Numbered from the stretch's first letter, positions 33,130 to 45,505 are shown. The stretch: 64,000 bases of DNA from Selaginella moellendorffii (GCF_000143415.4 NW_003314408.1:47650-111649); one strand, 5' to 3'. Program-made: numbers and translations. The notes: generated by a model not told the origin, from the letters alone.

Positions 33130-33768
33130 CAAATGAACTCGCAACTCCAATAAAGACTCCAGCTCATGCTATCGTGGCTAGTGGATCCCTCTCTCATGCT
33201 CAAGCACCACCAACGCAAGGCTCGCAAATTCCACCACCGCCAATTCCTTTCCTTCCTCCCAATTTGCCTCTTCCGCCGCCTTACAGCATTCATCCTTACG
33301 CAATGTTTGCAAACAGGCCGCCAGCTACTGGTTACTTCCCATACTTTTCTCCTCCTAGCTCCACCATGGAGAGGTTGTTTGCTCAGTATGCAACTCCAAG
33401 AATGCATCCCTTCAAAGGCTACACTGGTCAGGATGGAACCCCTGCGTTCTTCCCATTATCTCCGAAGCTCCTTACAAGCCACTCCAAGTAGCTCTGAAAG
33501 CAACCAGGGAGGACAACGGCGAGCGAGGGCCAGAATCCCAGCAGCAATCTTCTGGGTCAAGTCACCCCAAGCACATATCAATCGAGAGAAAAGCATCCTC
33601 TTGTTTCTTCTCGTTTTGGAATCTAAGAACACTGTTTTTTGCAGGTGGAAGCTTCATCACCTTCTTCCATGGAAGTAAAATAGGAGCTGCAAGTAGTACA
33701 ACCACTGGTGAAAAGCCCGAGTCCCACAATTCTCGATGGATCTAGCAATTCCAACTGCGTTGCATGAC
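33122..33768 (+). pseudogene. bHLH121/POPEYE-like gene fragment, copy 1
   Basis: Homologous to 42510-43274 but lacking the bHLH exon and about 130 bases of the proline-rich part. It reads SQIPPPPIPFLPPNLPLPPP, YAMFANRPPATGYFPYFSPP and GYTGQDGTPAFFPL, then the same frame break as copy 2 near 33450, a 3' exon at about 33645 (VEASSPSSMEVK) and then a TAG where copy 2 has CAG. Non-functional. Convergent with the lectin kinase gene. Confidence 0.7.
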
Positions 33769-34111
33769 TGATCAAGTGGTGAAACATATTGAGCATTCTG
33801 AATTGGGTAAATAAATCCCATTTGCAAAAAGCATAATCTTACACAGACTTGAAAGGAATACCACCTCACACATAGAAATCCTGCTAGAAATCAAGAGCAA
33901 AAGGCAATTGGGATATAGGATGAATCCATCCAAACTTCCAAGCAACATTTGTATATGGACTCTTTCTCTTCTCGTGCTCATTTTCTTCCAATCGAATAGA
34001 GATCCTGGCTTTGCTTTGATTCCTAGCGATCATGCAACACTGCCACAGTAGACTTATTTGAGCATTTGGACAGAGTAAAAGTACCACTTTAGTTAAATAA
34101 CGCAAACGTGG

Positions 34112-36502
34112 TCAAGTTTTGGTCAAAGATTTGGACTGCTCGAGGTTTTGCCTCAGATCAAAGAGGAAGCCAGGCCTGGAGATGGTGCCACCGATTTCCA
34201 TGTCTCCCATGAGCATTCCCACCACTCTAAACATAGATGAACGCCTGCTGCCGCTGGCTTGCGTGCAGTGGAGAGCCACCAAGAACACGCGCTCCATCTT
34301 GTGAATATCTCGCTCGTCGCCCACATCCAGTCGCTTGTCAATCATCTCCAGGAGGTGGCCGCTCTGGAAGACATTCCATGCCTGGTTCGGAAGAAGGATC
34401 TTAGACGAAGATATAGAGATCAAAACCACTCACCCGTTCGAGAAGGAAGGAATCGCCATCCGAGAGTGTGAAATCCATGCTTATCCTTCCACTCAAGATC
34501 TCCAGGACAAGGATCTCAAACGAGTAGACATCGGCCTTCTCGGTGAGCTGGCCGGAGAGAGCGTACTCTGGAGCTAGATAGCCACTGGAAACGATCTCCA
34601 TGGAAGTTGAAGTTTTTGGACATCAAAAAACTTACACTGTTCCTGTGGCTCGTGTGTTGATATAACTCCGATCTTCCTGGATCAGTCTTGCCAGGCCGAA
34701 GTCCGAGATCTTTGCCTCAAGATTGCTTGCTAGAAGGATGCTGAGGGCTTTGATGTCTCTGTGCACGATGGTTGCCTGTGATGTTTCTCCGTGCAAGTAT
34801 GCCAGACCTTGCGCAACTCCCACACAGATGTTGTATCTGGCTGTCCAATTTAGCTCCAAACCTTTGTCTGGAGACCCTGCCGAGAGAGAAAGCATGATAA
34901 CTCTTTCATGGATCTAGCGAAACTTACTAAACAAAGCGTCCGATAGGTTTCCATTCTCGATGAACTCGCAGACGGTGAGCTTGTGCTCTTTCTCAGAGCA
35001 GAAACCAAAAAGCTTGACAACATTCTTGTGCTGGAGGAGGCAAATCGTAGACACCTCGTTCTCGAAATCCCGCCTTGCCTTGTCTGATAAGTCGGAGCTA
35101 GTCAAGTATTTGACGGCAACAAAGTGATTGTCTATAACTCCCTGTGTGTGATCAAAAGTCGAGGAACTTCTCAAAAGAAAGAAACAGAGACTTACCTTGT
35201 ATACACTCGCAAATCCGCCTCTGCCTACTAAGTTGTCCTTGTGAAATCCTTTGGTAGCCTCTTGGAGCTCTTTGTACGAGTATTTCCTGGCCTTTGAATC
35301 GGGTGGTAGCCAGCTCAACGCTTCCCTGCTAGCTTTACGATTTCTTTTCTTTCGCAAAATCAGCACAACACACAAAATCACCAGTGCCACTCCAACGAGA
35401 GACGCTCCTAAAGAGACTGCAATCGTTCGAATCCCTCGCCTCGACTTGGAGCTCAACGAAGGCTGCGAAACAGAGCTGGTACCATTTGGCTGCGGCGTCG
35501 ATCCATTCGGAGAAGATGGATCTAGTGGGAAAGAAGAAACATGTAAGAGATTCACATCGTAACTTGCAAAAGCTCGCCTTGGAAAGTGTGTGAGCTCCAC
35601 ACCGCCATTGGAGTCTTCATGTTGCTGATGGCATAGATCACCATGTTTCTATCTCCCTGGACCGCAAACAAGGACGCATTCGTGGAGTTGTTCGTCCCAA
35701 ACCTCGCCAAGACAGTCCCGTTTCGATCATACACAGCTAGCGTCGCCGTCTTTTCAAGAACAAGCTCGCAGTCCCTTCCGCTTCCCTTCGTTTTCGACTG
35801 CCACAAAACCTCTTTGGTAGTGGTGTCGCTAAACACAGCGTTGCAGTCCTCTCGCATCTCCAGCACGTACTCGGGCTTTTTAGCAGATTGAATCCGGTAA
35901 CCCGGGTAGAGCCTGTCGAAAGCACTGTAACTCAGTCGCGTGTCTTCGTAGTCGTAGCAGTAGCCAATATGATCCGTGGAATTTTCCACCCGGAGAGACG
36001 AGCACGATCCATTAGATCCTCTCAAGTTCATGCCCTTGATGTAGTATCCGGCTTGGAACTGTCCTTGGGCGACATAGGCCGCTCCATAGCTCAAGTTCAT
36101 GAGACCTCGGAGATCCGGTAAGAGAGCCGTGAATCCAGCGCGAAGCTTGCTGCCAGTGCCACCAAAGTCGGGGCTAAAGTTTGGGCCGCAGTACTCGACG
36201 TTGTAAAAGCAGAGGTTGAGAACCAGCGAGAAATTGGATTCCAGGAGGAACAAGGTGTCAGCAATGACCTGGCCCCGGAAGTATAGATCCGTGGCTCCAT
36301 CGTAAGTGAGCTTGGGAGGGATGGCAGTAATGAGAGATAAGAACCTGGCATGGAGCTTGTTGCTGGCGGCATTGGTGAGAGGAAAATCATCGTCCTGTGC
36401 ATGCATGAGGAGCTTCCCAGCGGCTAGGAAAGCCTGGATCAGGATGAAGAGGATCACAATTCGGGTGATCCCGAGCTGGGCGTCTGGAAAGGAAGGATTC
36501 AT
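34112..36502 (-). CDS. Bulb-lectin receptor-like kinase, six exons
   Basis: Exons (minus): 36502-35578, 35521-35196, 35141-34928, 34876-34636, 34584-34434, 34381-34112; introns 51-56 nt. The first intron uses GC-AG (AAG|GCGAGC), the others GT-AG. The product is a plasma-membrane kinase: signal peptide ([19 protein letters not shown]), an extracellular part with B-lectin-like repeats ([50 protein letters not shown]), a membrane segment ([14 protein letters not shown]), and a kinase domain with [38 protein letters not shown] and [11 protein letters not shown]. Odd points: the metal-binding Asn of HRDxxxxN is Ser (Asn in the copy at 43.8 kb) and DVYSFG is DVYSFE, so catalysis may be lost. The ligand is unknown. 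Confidence 0.8.
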
Positions 36503-36539
36503 TGTGTGTACCCACGATCCTGACTGACAAGTTTAATTT

Positions 36540-37567
36540 TTTTCAAGCACGTGAACACATGGTCAACTTTCTGGGTTTCTTAATAGTAATGTTATTTTTA
36601 TTTATTAAACTCATTGATCAAATGAAAGTTTATAACTATAAACATGTTTATAATTTATAAACACAAGATTAATCTTATTGAAAATCAACTATTAGATGGT
36701 AGAATATACTAGGAACTGTGTAGGAAAATTCATAAATTGTAAACATATTTGTAAATTATAAATACAAGATTAATCTAAATAAATAACAACCATTAGATGG
36801 TAGAATATCCTAAAATATTCAAGTATATTCTAGGTATATGTTTGCTTAGGCAAACCAAAAATTAATATGAGAAAATCACAACCATTTGATTGAAAACTAT
36901 CCTAGAATATATTTGGATATTCTAGAAATATTTATTACACTAAAAGAACATACTTCAATATCATTAGCTAAATGTTGACTATAATTTAACACTGAAACAA
37001 AAGAAAATGATAATATTAATATTTACTATAAAATAATTAATATTATGTACCATATATGCATTTGGTAAATAATAATATTCTTGTTACAAATACCTATTAT
37101 AAATTTTAGTTTATAATATATAATTTTCCTTACCTTGTGTTTTCATTAAAAGTTTTAACTTCTTTCAAGGCATTCTCGTTAAATGATCAACATTGATTTA
37201 ATTATTAACTCTAGTCCATTTTTTAGAATAAGCACAACCATGAATTAAAATATGTCATATTTTATTGCTTCTTGAAGATTAACTTAAAGAAAAGTTACTA
37301 TTGGCAATATATAAAGTAGTCTGTAATCATTAATAACTTCTATATTATAAATAATTTTTTTGTTTGCTTACGATAGTATCTAAAATATTCTTGGATATTT
37401 TTCCATCTAACGGTTGTTATTCATTTATATTAATCTTGTATTTATTATTTATAAACATGTTTATAATTTATAAACTTTCCTAAACACTCATCTAATGGTT
37501 AATGTTCATAATTATAAACTTCCATTTGATCAATTGGATTGATAAATAGGAATAATAGTACTATTAG
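36540..37567. repeat. Fold-back (MITE-like) AT-rich element
   Basis: The left part (36583-36850: AAACTCATTGATCAAATG, TATAAACATGTTTATAATTT) recurs inverted at 37370-37565, giving terminal inverted repeats of roughly 200 bases around AT-rich sequence. No open frame. A partial copy lies at 45790-46420, and parts of the same ends at 57090-57140. Confidence 0.6.
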
Positions 37568-37905
37568 ACAATGCACAGAACATTATTAATATTTCAAGTT
37601 TATTATTTCAATAAAGAAAGCTACTATTGGCAAATTTTTAAATGTTTCATGTTTAAATGCACAAACAAAAATGGTCTGGTGTTCATAAGTTAAAGTAAAT
37701 TTATCAGAAACTTATGGATTTCATCAACAATAAAGTGGTGGGTTTGGATCTTGTGGTAGAATGAGTGGCTATCACAATGCAAAACAAGATAAATATTGTA
37801 TTTCCTCAATTTAAAGATGATGGAAAGTAGAAATTATATTGGTATATAAACAATGGTCTAAACACCAATTAATATACTTATTCTTATATCTTAAGCAATC
37901 ACATT
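37568..37905. repeat. AT-rich intergenic repeat, inverted copy at 56935-57090
   Basis: The stretch with ATGGTCTGGTGTTCATAAGT recurs in the opposite orientation at 56935-57090. No gene seen. Confidence 0.5.
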
Positions 37906-38115
37906 GGTGGAGTTGGTCTGTCTTGGACTTGAGAAAAGCTTTCTCGTCTCTTAGCTTGCTCTTCTCTTGTGACAGTTGAAATAGAAACAAGCCGGTCTGT
38001 CGACAACTTGAACCAGGAAAAGAGAAAAACTTACATCGTGGGATCCATCCAAAAGTGCTGCATGCTCTTTCTTTAGCCGCTTCACCATGGCTCATAGCTC
38101 GTTTAAGGGTGTGAC
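37906..38115 (-). pseudogene. bHLH121/POPEYE-like gene fragment, copy 3 (two exons with intron)
   Basis: Reverse complement of about 42320-42510: end of the bHLH exon (MVKRLKKEHAALLDGS), the 59-nt intron, and the leucine-zipper-like LSQEKSKLRDEKAFLKSK. Nothing else of the gene is present. Because the intron is kept, it arose by DNA duplication and not from mRNA. Confidence 0.75.
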
Positions 38116-39500
38116 CATGCAAACAACTCTAACTGCTTGTTTACAATAATCTATCTAAACCTTACCGACGGGTTTAATTTCTTTGCTCATGAGGGTTGGA
38201 ACCTTTGGCTTCTCTCTCTATATCCCTGTGGGCAAGGGTGTATCACACTTTTGTAAGTTGAGTGACACCCAAAGTAGCAAGGGTGGTTAACTCCATTGGT
38301 CATTTCCTTGTCGGCAACGGCCGAAAGGTATCTAAGTTGGTAGCGCATCCACGTTAGACAAAGAGGTTACCTTAACTTATTTAAGTTGGTGCATTTCTCA
38401 CATAATGTGATCACTATAAACTTTTTCTGGGGTTGTTTCCTTGCCGGTGGTCTAGACTCGAGTATGCATCGACAAGGACATCAATCTTCCTTAAGGGAGG
38501 GAGAGTGTCATGAATGTGACTTTGGGTATCAAAAGTTATTTGTTGGCCAGTCCTTACAGACACTCTTTCCTTATTGCCACGACGGTAGGAGATCAGTATT
38601 GCTAGTTCCCTTTATTAACCCCTCTTGTTCAAGTGTTAGTTTACTGGGCTTAGCATCTGTACTTAGCCAAATGGACATAAGGTAGGAACTCTTATGTGTT
38701 TCTAGTTGAGCATACTCAACTTGGCTCTTAATTCTCTTTTTCTCTATCTTGCACTAGCTTGACAAGAACCCTTATATATTAAGACTAGTCATTCAATATC
38801 GCTAGATGATAGTTTATTGTGTTTGTTAAACACCTTCGCTATCATGCCCTTTATGTTAGTCTCATTTTGGTCTCAAATGCTATTTATGGAAAGTGTCCAG
38901 ATTTGTTCATTTGGCATATCTATAGAATGTAAAAATTGTCTTGAATATAATGGTATTTATCCCGTATTCAAATTCCATATTTAGTCTCAAAACTTACATA
39001 AGTTTTGAGCTTGTCTCAAAGACTAATTCTTGATACTAAGGAGGCTTGGGGTGAAAGCCCAAAGTGTGTGTTCCTCGAAGGGGGGGGGGGGGGGGGGGGG
39101 GATAGTGGGTAGGTTGGGTATGGCCGACTAACTTGAGGCATAGTTTATCTCTCACTTGCATGCTTATCCTTGTTCTGTGTTCGGCTTGTGGAATACCCAT
39201 ATCCTTGTGGTAGGCGATCGATATGCTGAAATAGTGCCAGACTCCGTTTCGCTCTGTTTTGCATGCTGGTCCTAGTATTGGGATGTTGGATACTCTAGGA
39301 CTGTTCCAAGTCACTCCATACTTTTATCCCTTCACTCCTTGGGCTGCATACTCGAGAGTTGCTCTGTGGTTCAATTCCGTCACTTTTTGGTTCCATGCTT
39401 AGGAGTTTAGCTCCGTACCTTTGTTCAATGGCCCAAGACTTTGAAACTCGGGTTCTGCATCACTGTCCTTAGACATGTGGCATATGGCACATGGCATGTG
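38116..39500 (+). mobile_element. Remnant of an LTR retrotransposon related to family D
   Basis: A polypurine tract TTAAGGGAGGGAGAG (38491-38505) is followed by TGTCATGAATGTGAC, a typical LTR start. Further on, GTGAAAGCCCAAAGTGTG near 39050 resembles the family D LTR. No protein-coding frame is found and the 3' end of the LTR is not resolved. Confidence 0.5.
39080..39101 (+). repeat. Poly-G run of 22
   Basis: Twenty-two uninterrupted G bases, at the place where family D LTRs have CCTGGGGGG. Length may be a sequencing or assembly artefact. Confidence 0.9.
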
Positions 39501-40739
39501 TCACATGGCATAAAGAGGGTTTAAGTTCTACTTTGTAGTGTTATCCTATGGTAAATCACTATAGGATAAAAGGTTAAAACCACGTGTGCTACACATGTGC
39601 AAGCCAATAATATAAATTTCTCATTACCGTGTCAAATATGTCTAACTAAATAACAACTTAGGATTTCCTTCTTTAGTGCCCTTTTACTCTAATTTCACAT
39701 ATAATAATTAATTTCTCAACTAGTTTAAGTGGAAATTGAAAAAGGGTCCAACAATACTAACTTTTTACTATTGTGGCAGTAAAGAAAAAATATTTGAAAG
39801 AATTTGCCAATATATAATTTTTGATACCCATAGTCAAATTCGCAACATTTCACAATTATTAAAAATTCCTCTTCTAATGCTTCTTTATTCATTTTTTCTT
39901 CTTCAACAATATTTCTTCAATCTTCCTCACTTTCTCTTTTTTACCATGATACTTTAAATTTCTTTTTCTTTGAAGGAGGGGGTAGAGGGGATGAATAGGA
40001 ATCCAACCCTAATAATAGAGTGAGGATAAATGGATATAATAGTGGAACAAAGATGAATAACATGTAATATAATAAGGCCAAACAAATGTGATAGTGCAAT
40101 GAGGCCAAATAGATATGATAGTAGAGTGAGGTTAAACTTAGATTGTAAAGTGAAAACAAACACAACAAATCCAAATAGAGCTAGTGCTTCAAAACTTTTT
40201 TTCTTTCAAAGAGGGGATAAAGAGGATATAAAAGATGAATAGAGTGAGTTTGACTTTCTAGATGTGATGCTAAACAAGATGAAGGTTGTGACTCTACATT
40301 AACATAAGTATCAAATTTTGGTTGATGAGAAGATGCATAGGTAAATTTTATTTATGATTATGAGTTCAAGTTAATAATAACCTCAGAGGATCCTCAATAG
40401 ACAAATTTAGACACAAGATGTATTATTTGCTGTAATGGTGCTTTATGGATTGCAGTGGCTCTTAAAGTCTCTTGCCTTGATATAAATTTATACTTTCAAG
40501 GTTGGTTCAAGTATTTGGCACACACAAAATTACAACTAATGTATCATGATTCCATAGTCGTGATATTTTTGTTATGGCTTTGGATTTTATCTCAATCATA
40601 GTTATTAACAATTACATTAGTGGTTTTATGGGAGTTTTATATTCTTATGGTAGTTTATAATCACTCAGCAAAAGCTTGAAATATTCCATTTAATTTATTG
40701 TCATCATCTTTGAAAGAGAGGATGGTGTAAGGTTTGTCA

Positions 40740-40740
<1 letters not shown>
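39501..40740 (+). repeat. Dispersed AT-rich LTR-type repeat R1, truncated copy
   Basis: Collinear at low identity with 47640-48460: a T-rich stretch, a purine-rich GAAGGAGGGGGTAGAGGG, repeats of the AATAGAGTGAGGA kind, and at the end GAGAGGATGG followed by TGTAAGGTTTGT, which looks like a polypurine tract and LTR start (about 40727). Open frames inside are AT-biased and match nothing I know. Confidence 0.5.

Positions 40741-40804
<64 letters not shown>
40741..40804. repeat. (TA)n microsatellite
   Basis: About 32 TA units, starting just inside the presumed R1 LTR. Confidence 0.95.
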
Positions 40805-40811
<7 letters not shown>

Positions 40812-41480
40812 TAAACTATTTTATAATATTTCTTATGTGTAGCTCTATGTCACATTTGCATTAATAAAATAATTAATAAAATTTTAAAACAATATTTAAA
40901 AATTTACTCTTATAATATAAATTTATGAATTTAAACTTTTCAAAATGTTATTCATCTCAGTATTACTCAAATCCAAATCAAAGATGCATAATTTTAAGTA
41001 TCTTAAAACCTTTAATTGATTAGAAAAAAGAGTGCATTTTTCTTCATAAGCCTTTTTATTTTACACAAGCCTTCAATAGTTTATCAAATCGTCCTATATT
41101 ATATATGAAGTTAATCTATCACAATTATTAATATTCCAATTATATAATAACAATTAAATAATAAATAAAGATAATATATAACTTTAATTGCTATACAATT
41201 TACATAGATCAATTTAAATATTAATTTTTTACTTTGCAATATGTTTTTACACTAGTACAAACTACATTAAAAATTATAAACATTAGTATTGTTTAAGAAA
41301 ACAAAGATAGTTTGAAAGACAGTCAATAAAAGTTAAAATATGTTTTAATTATCATCTGTTTAATTATAATTACAGGTATCTACGTTCTCTATCTTATTAT
41401 CAGTATTCATTATAACAGTTGGTTTATACCACTTAGTTTAGTCTTTTTGTAATCTCCCGTATACTTTATCCCAAAAGAAT
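40805..41480. repeat. AT-rich repeat with scrambled copies at 57.4-58.6 kb
   Basis: 40860-41090 recurs in direct orientation at 57420-57600; 41210-41480 recurs inverted at about 57660-57730 and 58470-58620. No gene seen. Confidence 0.5.
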
Positions 41481-41870
41481 CTTTTATCGTAGAGAAGATG
41501 CACAATACAATGGGAATCATCTTTATTCAGCTTTCGAATAATCTGGTAGACGTTGTGGTGAGCGGATCCGGGAGGGAGAGGTGTCTCGGGAACAGCCAGC
41601 ATCCCAGTGCTTTTCAATTCTTCTGTGGGCTGGGTTACCAGGCTCCAACCAAAAGAAGACGAACTTGGGATTGGAAAGTATTACAACATTTTGGCATGGC
41701 CCTCAAGACCAAAGTATGATCTATTTAGGAGGCTCCCAACGGTGTCAAGAAGTCCCAGCAGGAGCGATTAACAAGTTATTTGGTTTGATATAGTAATATT
41801 AAGATATTTTTCAGCTTTTGTATTTATTAATTTGATAAAGACAGACTTTATTCAATAACCTTTTTCTTAA
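41481..41870 (+). pseudogene. Unidentified gene fragment F, copy 1
   Basis: Matches 58690-59110 (GGGAATCATCTTTATTCAGC ... ACCGCTTTTATC) with one internal deletion. A frame reads GLGYQAPTKRRRTWDWK; I do not recognise the protein. The GC content and conservation between copies suggest a former exon. In both places it lies directly upstream of another duplicated gene. Confidence 0.4.
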
Positions 41871-41894
41871 ACCGCTTTTATCGTTCCTGTTTTT

Positions 41895-42150
41895 TTTTCT
41901 TGACGAATGCGCGAACGTTTTCTTTTGTTTTTGTGGTTTTCTTCCATTCACCATGCCTTCGATTCATTGATCCACGCTGAATTCTTGCAAACGTTTTCCT
42001 TTTGTTTGTCCATGCACCATGCCTTCGTTTGATTGATCCACGCTGAATTCTTGCAAACGTTTTCCTTTTGTTTGTGGTTCTCTTCCATGCACCATGTCTT
42101 CGTTTGATTGATCCATGCTAAATTCTTGTAAACGTTTTCCTTTTCTTTGT
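41895..42150 (+). repeat. Tandem repeat of about 68 bp, four units
   Basis: Units containing CTTGCAAACGTTTTCCTTTT and CACCATGCCTTCGTTTGATT, the last ones diverged. It lies immediately upstream of the bHLH exon, where the gene's missing 5' exons or promoter would be. Confidence 0.75.
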
Positions 42151-42216
42151 GGCTGTAGTTTTTTGTTCTTCCTCGTTCCTCTTCTCGCATCTGATACTAG
42201 TTTTCAATCTTTCCAG

Positions 42217-43274
42217 GCTAAGGTGTGGATCCGCTGCAAACGATGCTTGGTTGCAACAGATCCAGACAGGCCTAAAAATGACAAAGCAACAATTTTGAGC
42301 GATAGTGTTCAGGAACTAAACGAGCTACGAGCCATGGTGAAGCGGCTAAAGAAAGAGCATGCAGCACTTTTGGATGGATCCCGCGACGTAAGTTTTTCTC
42401 TCTTCCTGGTTCAAGTTGTCGACGGACCGGCTTGTTTCTATTTCAGCTGTCACAGGAGAAGAGCGAGCTAAGAGAAGAGAAAGCTTTTCTCAAGTCCGAG
42501 ACGGACCAACTCAACTCGCAACTCCAACAGAGACTCCGGCTCACGCTGTCGTGGCCGGTGGATCCCTCTCTCATGCTCGGTGCGTCCGCATTTCCATATC
42601 CTCTCCCAGTCCCAGCAGCACCCGCTGCTGCTGGTCCTCCTCCTCTCGTCCCTTCGTCTCCATCACCAGCAGCTCCTCCATCCTCTCAGCCACAACAGCA
42701 GCCTCAAGCACCACCGGCGCAAGGCTCGCAAATTCCACCACCGCCAATTCCTTTCCTTCCTCCCGGTTTGTCTCTTCCTCCGCCTTACGGCATTCATCCT
42801 TACGCAATGTTTGCAAACAGGCCGCCAGCCACTGGTTACTTCCCATACTTTTCTCCTCCTTGCTCCACCGTGGAGAGGCCGTTTGCTCAGTACGCAACTC
42901 CAGGAATGCATCCCTTCCGAGGCTATACTGGTCAGGATGGAACCCCTGCTTTCTTCCCACCGTCTCCGAAGCTCCTTACAAGCCACTCCAAGTAGCTCCG
43001 AAAGCAACCAGGGAGGACAACGGCGAGCGAGGACCAGAATCCCAGCAGCAATCTTCCGGGTCAAGTCACCCCAAGTACGTATCAATCGAGAGAAAAGCAT
43101 CCTCTTGTTTCTTCTCGTTTTGGAATCTAAGAACACTGTTTTTTGCAGGTGGAAGCTTCATCACCTTCTTCTGTGGAAGTAAAACAGGAGGTGCAAGTAG
43201 TACAACCACTGGTGAAAAGCCTGAGTTCCACGATTCTCGATGGATCTAGCAATTCCACTGCATTGCATGACTGA
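42217..43274 (+). pseudogene. bHLH121/POPEYE-like transcription factor gene, copy 2 (5' part missing)
   Basis: Exons 42217-42387, 42447-43078 and 43149-43274 with GT-AG introns of 59 and 70 nt. The first encodes DRPKNDKATILSDSVQELNE and LRAMVKRLKKEHAALL, the second half of a bHLH domain; the next begins LSQEKSELREEKAFLKSE, a zipper-like helix, followed by WPVDPSLMLG and a long proline-rich part. This order fits the plant bHLH121/bHLH47 group, regulators of iron homeostasis (family knowledge). The basic region and start are absent. The frame runs to a stop at 42995; the rest (VSEAPYKPLQVAPKA, then VEASSPSSVEVKQEVQVV) is in another frame, so one base seems lost near 42962. A dead or dying copy. 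Confidence 0.7.
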
Positions 43275-43634
43275 TCAAGTGGTGAAAGATATTAAGTATT
43301 CTGAATTGGTCAAATAAATCCCATTTGCAAAAGGCATAATCTTACACAGACCTGAAAGGAATACCACCTCACACATAGAAATCCTACGCAAGAGGCAATT
43401 GGGATATAGGATGAATCCATCCAAACTTCCAAGCAACATTTGTATATGGACTCTTTCTCTTCTCGTGCTCATTTTCTTCCAATCGAATAGAAATCCTGGC
43501 TTTGCTTTGATTCCTAGCGATCATGCGACACTGCCACAGTAAACTTATTTGAGCATTTGGACAGAGTAAAAGTACCACTTTAGTTAAATAACGCAAACGT
43601 GGTCAAGTTTTGGTCAAAGATTTGGACTGCTCGA

Positions 43635-45505
43635 GGTCTCCATGGAAGTTGAAGTTTTTGGACATCAAAAAACTTACACTGTTCCTGCGGCTCGTGTGTT
43701 AATATAACTCCGATCTTCCTGGATCAGTCTTGCCAGGCCGAAGTCCGAGATCTTTGCCTCGAGATTGCTTGCTAGAAGGATGTTGAGGGCCTTGATGTCT
43801 CTGTGCACGATGGTTGCCTGTGATGTTTCTCTGTGCAAGTATGCCAGACCTTGCGCAACTCCCACACAGATGTTGTATCTAGCTGTCCAATTTAGCTCCA
43901 AACCTTTGTCTGGAGACCCTGCCGAGAGAGAAAGCATGATAACTCTTTCATGGATCTAGCGAAACTTACTAAACAAAGCGTCCGATAGGTTTCCATTCTC
44001 GATGAACTCGCAGACGATGAGCTTGTGCTCTTTCTCAGAGCAGAAACCAAAAAGCTTGACAACATTCTTGTGCTGGAGGAGGCAAATCGTAGACACCTCG
44101 TTCTCGAAATCCCGCCTTGCCTTGTCTGATAAGTCGGAGCTAGTCAAGTATTTGACGGCAACAAAGTGATTGTCTATAACTCCCTGTGTGTGATCAAAAG
44201 TCGAGGACTTCTCGAAAGAAAGAAACAGAGACTTACCTTGTACACACTCGCAAATCCGCCTCTGCCCACCATGTTGTCCTTGTGAAATCCTTTGGTAGCC
44301 TCTTGGAGCTCTTTGTACGAGTATTTCCTGGCCTTGGAACCGGGTGGTAGCCAGCTCACCGCTTCCCTGCTAGCTTTACGATTTCTTTTCTTTCGCAAAA
44401 TCAGCACAACACACAAAATCACCAGTGCCACTCCAACGCTCCTACGGAGACTGCAATCGTTCGAATCCCTCGCCTCGACTTGGAGCTCAACGAAGGCTGC
44501 GAAACAGAGCTGGTACCATTTGGCTGCGGCGTCGATCCATTCGGAGAAGATGGATCTAGTGAGAAAGAAGAAGCATGTAAGAGATTCACATTGTAACTTT
44601 TAAAAGCTCGCCTTTGAAAGTGTGTGAGCTCCACACCGCCATTGGAGTCTTCATGTTGCTGATGGCATAGATCACCATGTTTCTATCTCCCTGGACCGCA
44701 AACAAGGACGCATTCGTGGAATTGTTCGTCCCAAACCTCGCCAAGACAGTCCCGTTTCGATCATACACAGCTAGCGTCGCCGTCTTTTCAAGAACAAGCT
44801 CGCAGTCCCTTCCGCTTCCCTTCGTTTTCGACTGCCACAAAACCTCTTTGGTAGTGGTGTCGCTAAACACAGCGTTGCAGTCCTCTCGCATCTCCAGCAC
44901 GTACTCGGGCTTTTTAGCAGATTGAATCCGGCAACCCGGGTAGAGCCTGTCGAAAGCACTGTAACTCAGTCGCGTGTCTTCGTAGTCGTAGCAGTAGCCA
45001 ATATGGTCCGTGGAATTTTCCACCCGAAAGAGACGAGCACGATCCATTAGATCCTCTCAAGTTCATGCCCTTGATGTAGTATCCGGCTTGGAACTGTCCT
45101 TGGGCGACATAGGCCGCTCCATAGCTCAAGTTCATGAGACCTCGGAGATCCGGCAGGAGAGCCGTGAATCCAGCGCAAAGCTTGCTCCCAGTGCCACCAA
45201 AGTCGGGGCTAAAGTTTGGGCCGCAGTACTCGACGTTGTAAAAGTAGAGGTTGAGAACCAGCGAGAAATTGGAATCCAGGAGGAACAAGGTGTCAAGAAT
45301 GGCCTATGGATCCGTGGCTCCATCGTAAATGAGCTTGGGAGGGATGGCAGTAATGAGAGATAAGAACCTGGCGTGGAGCTTGTTGCTGGCAGCATCGGTG
45401 AGAGGAAAATCGTCGTCATGAGGAGCTTCCCAGCGGCTAGGAAAGCCTGGATCAGGATTAAGAGGATCACAATTCGGGTGATCCCGAGCTGGGCGTCTGG
45501 ATTCA
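43635..45505 (-). pseudogene. Bulb-lectin receptor-like kinase pseudogene
   Basis: About 95% like 34112-36502. It lacks the last two exons (a deletion of about 470 bases at 43637), has a 7-base deletion in the membrane-segment exon (near 44435), an extra base near 45027, and deletions in the signal-peptide region and near 45300. Kinase motif HRDIKALNILL keeps the Asn that the better copy has lost. Confidence 0.85.

Noticed and set aside
39954-40174. Tyr/Leu-rich frames of 69-77 codons on the minus strand
   Set aside because: They come from short AT-rich tandem repeats in R1 and have no support.
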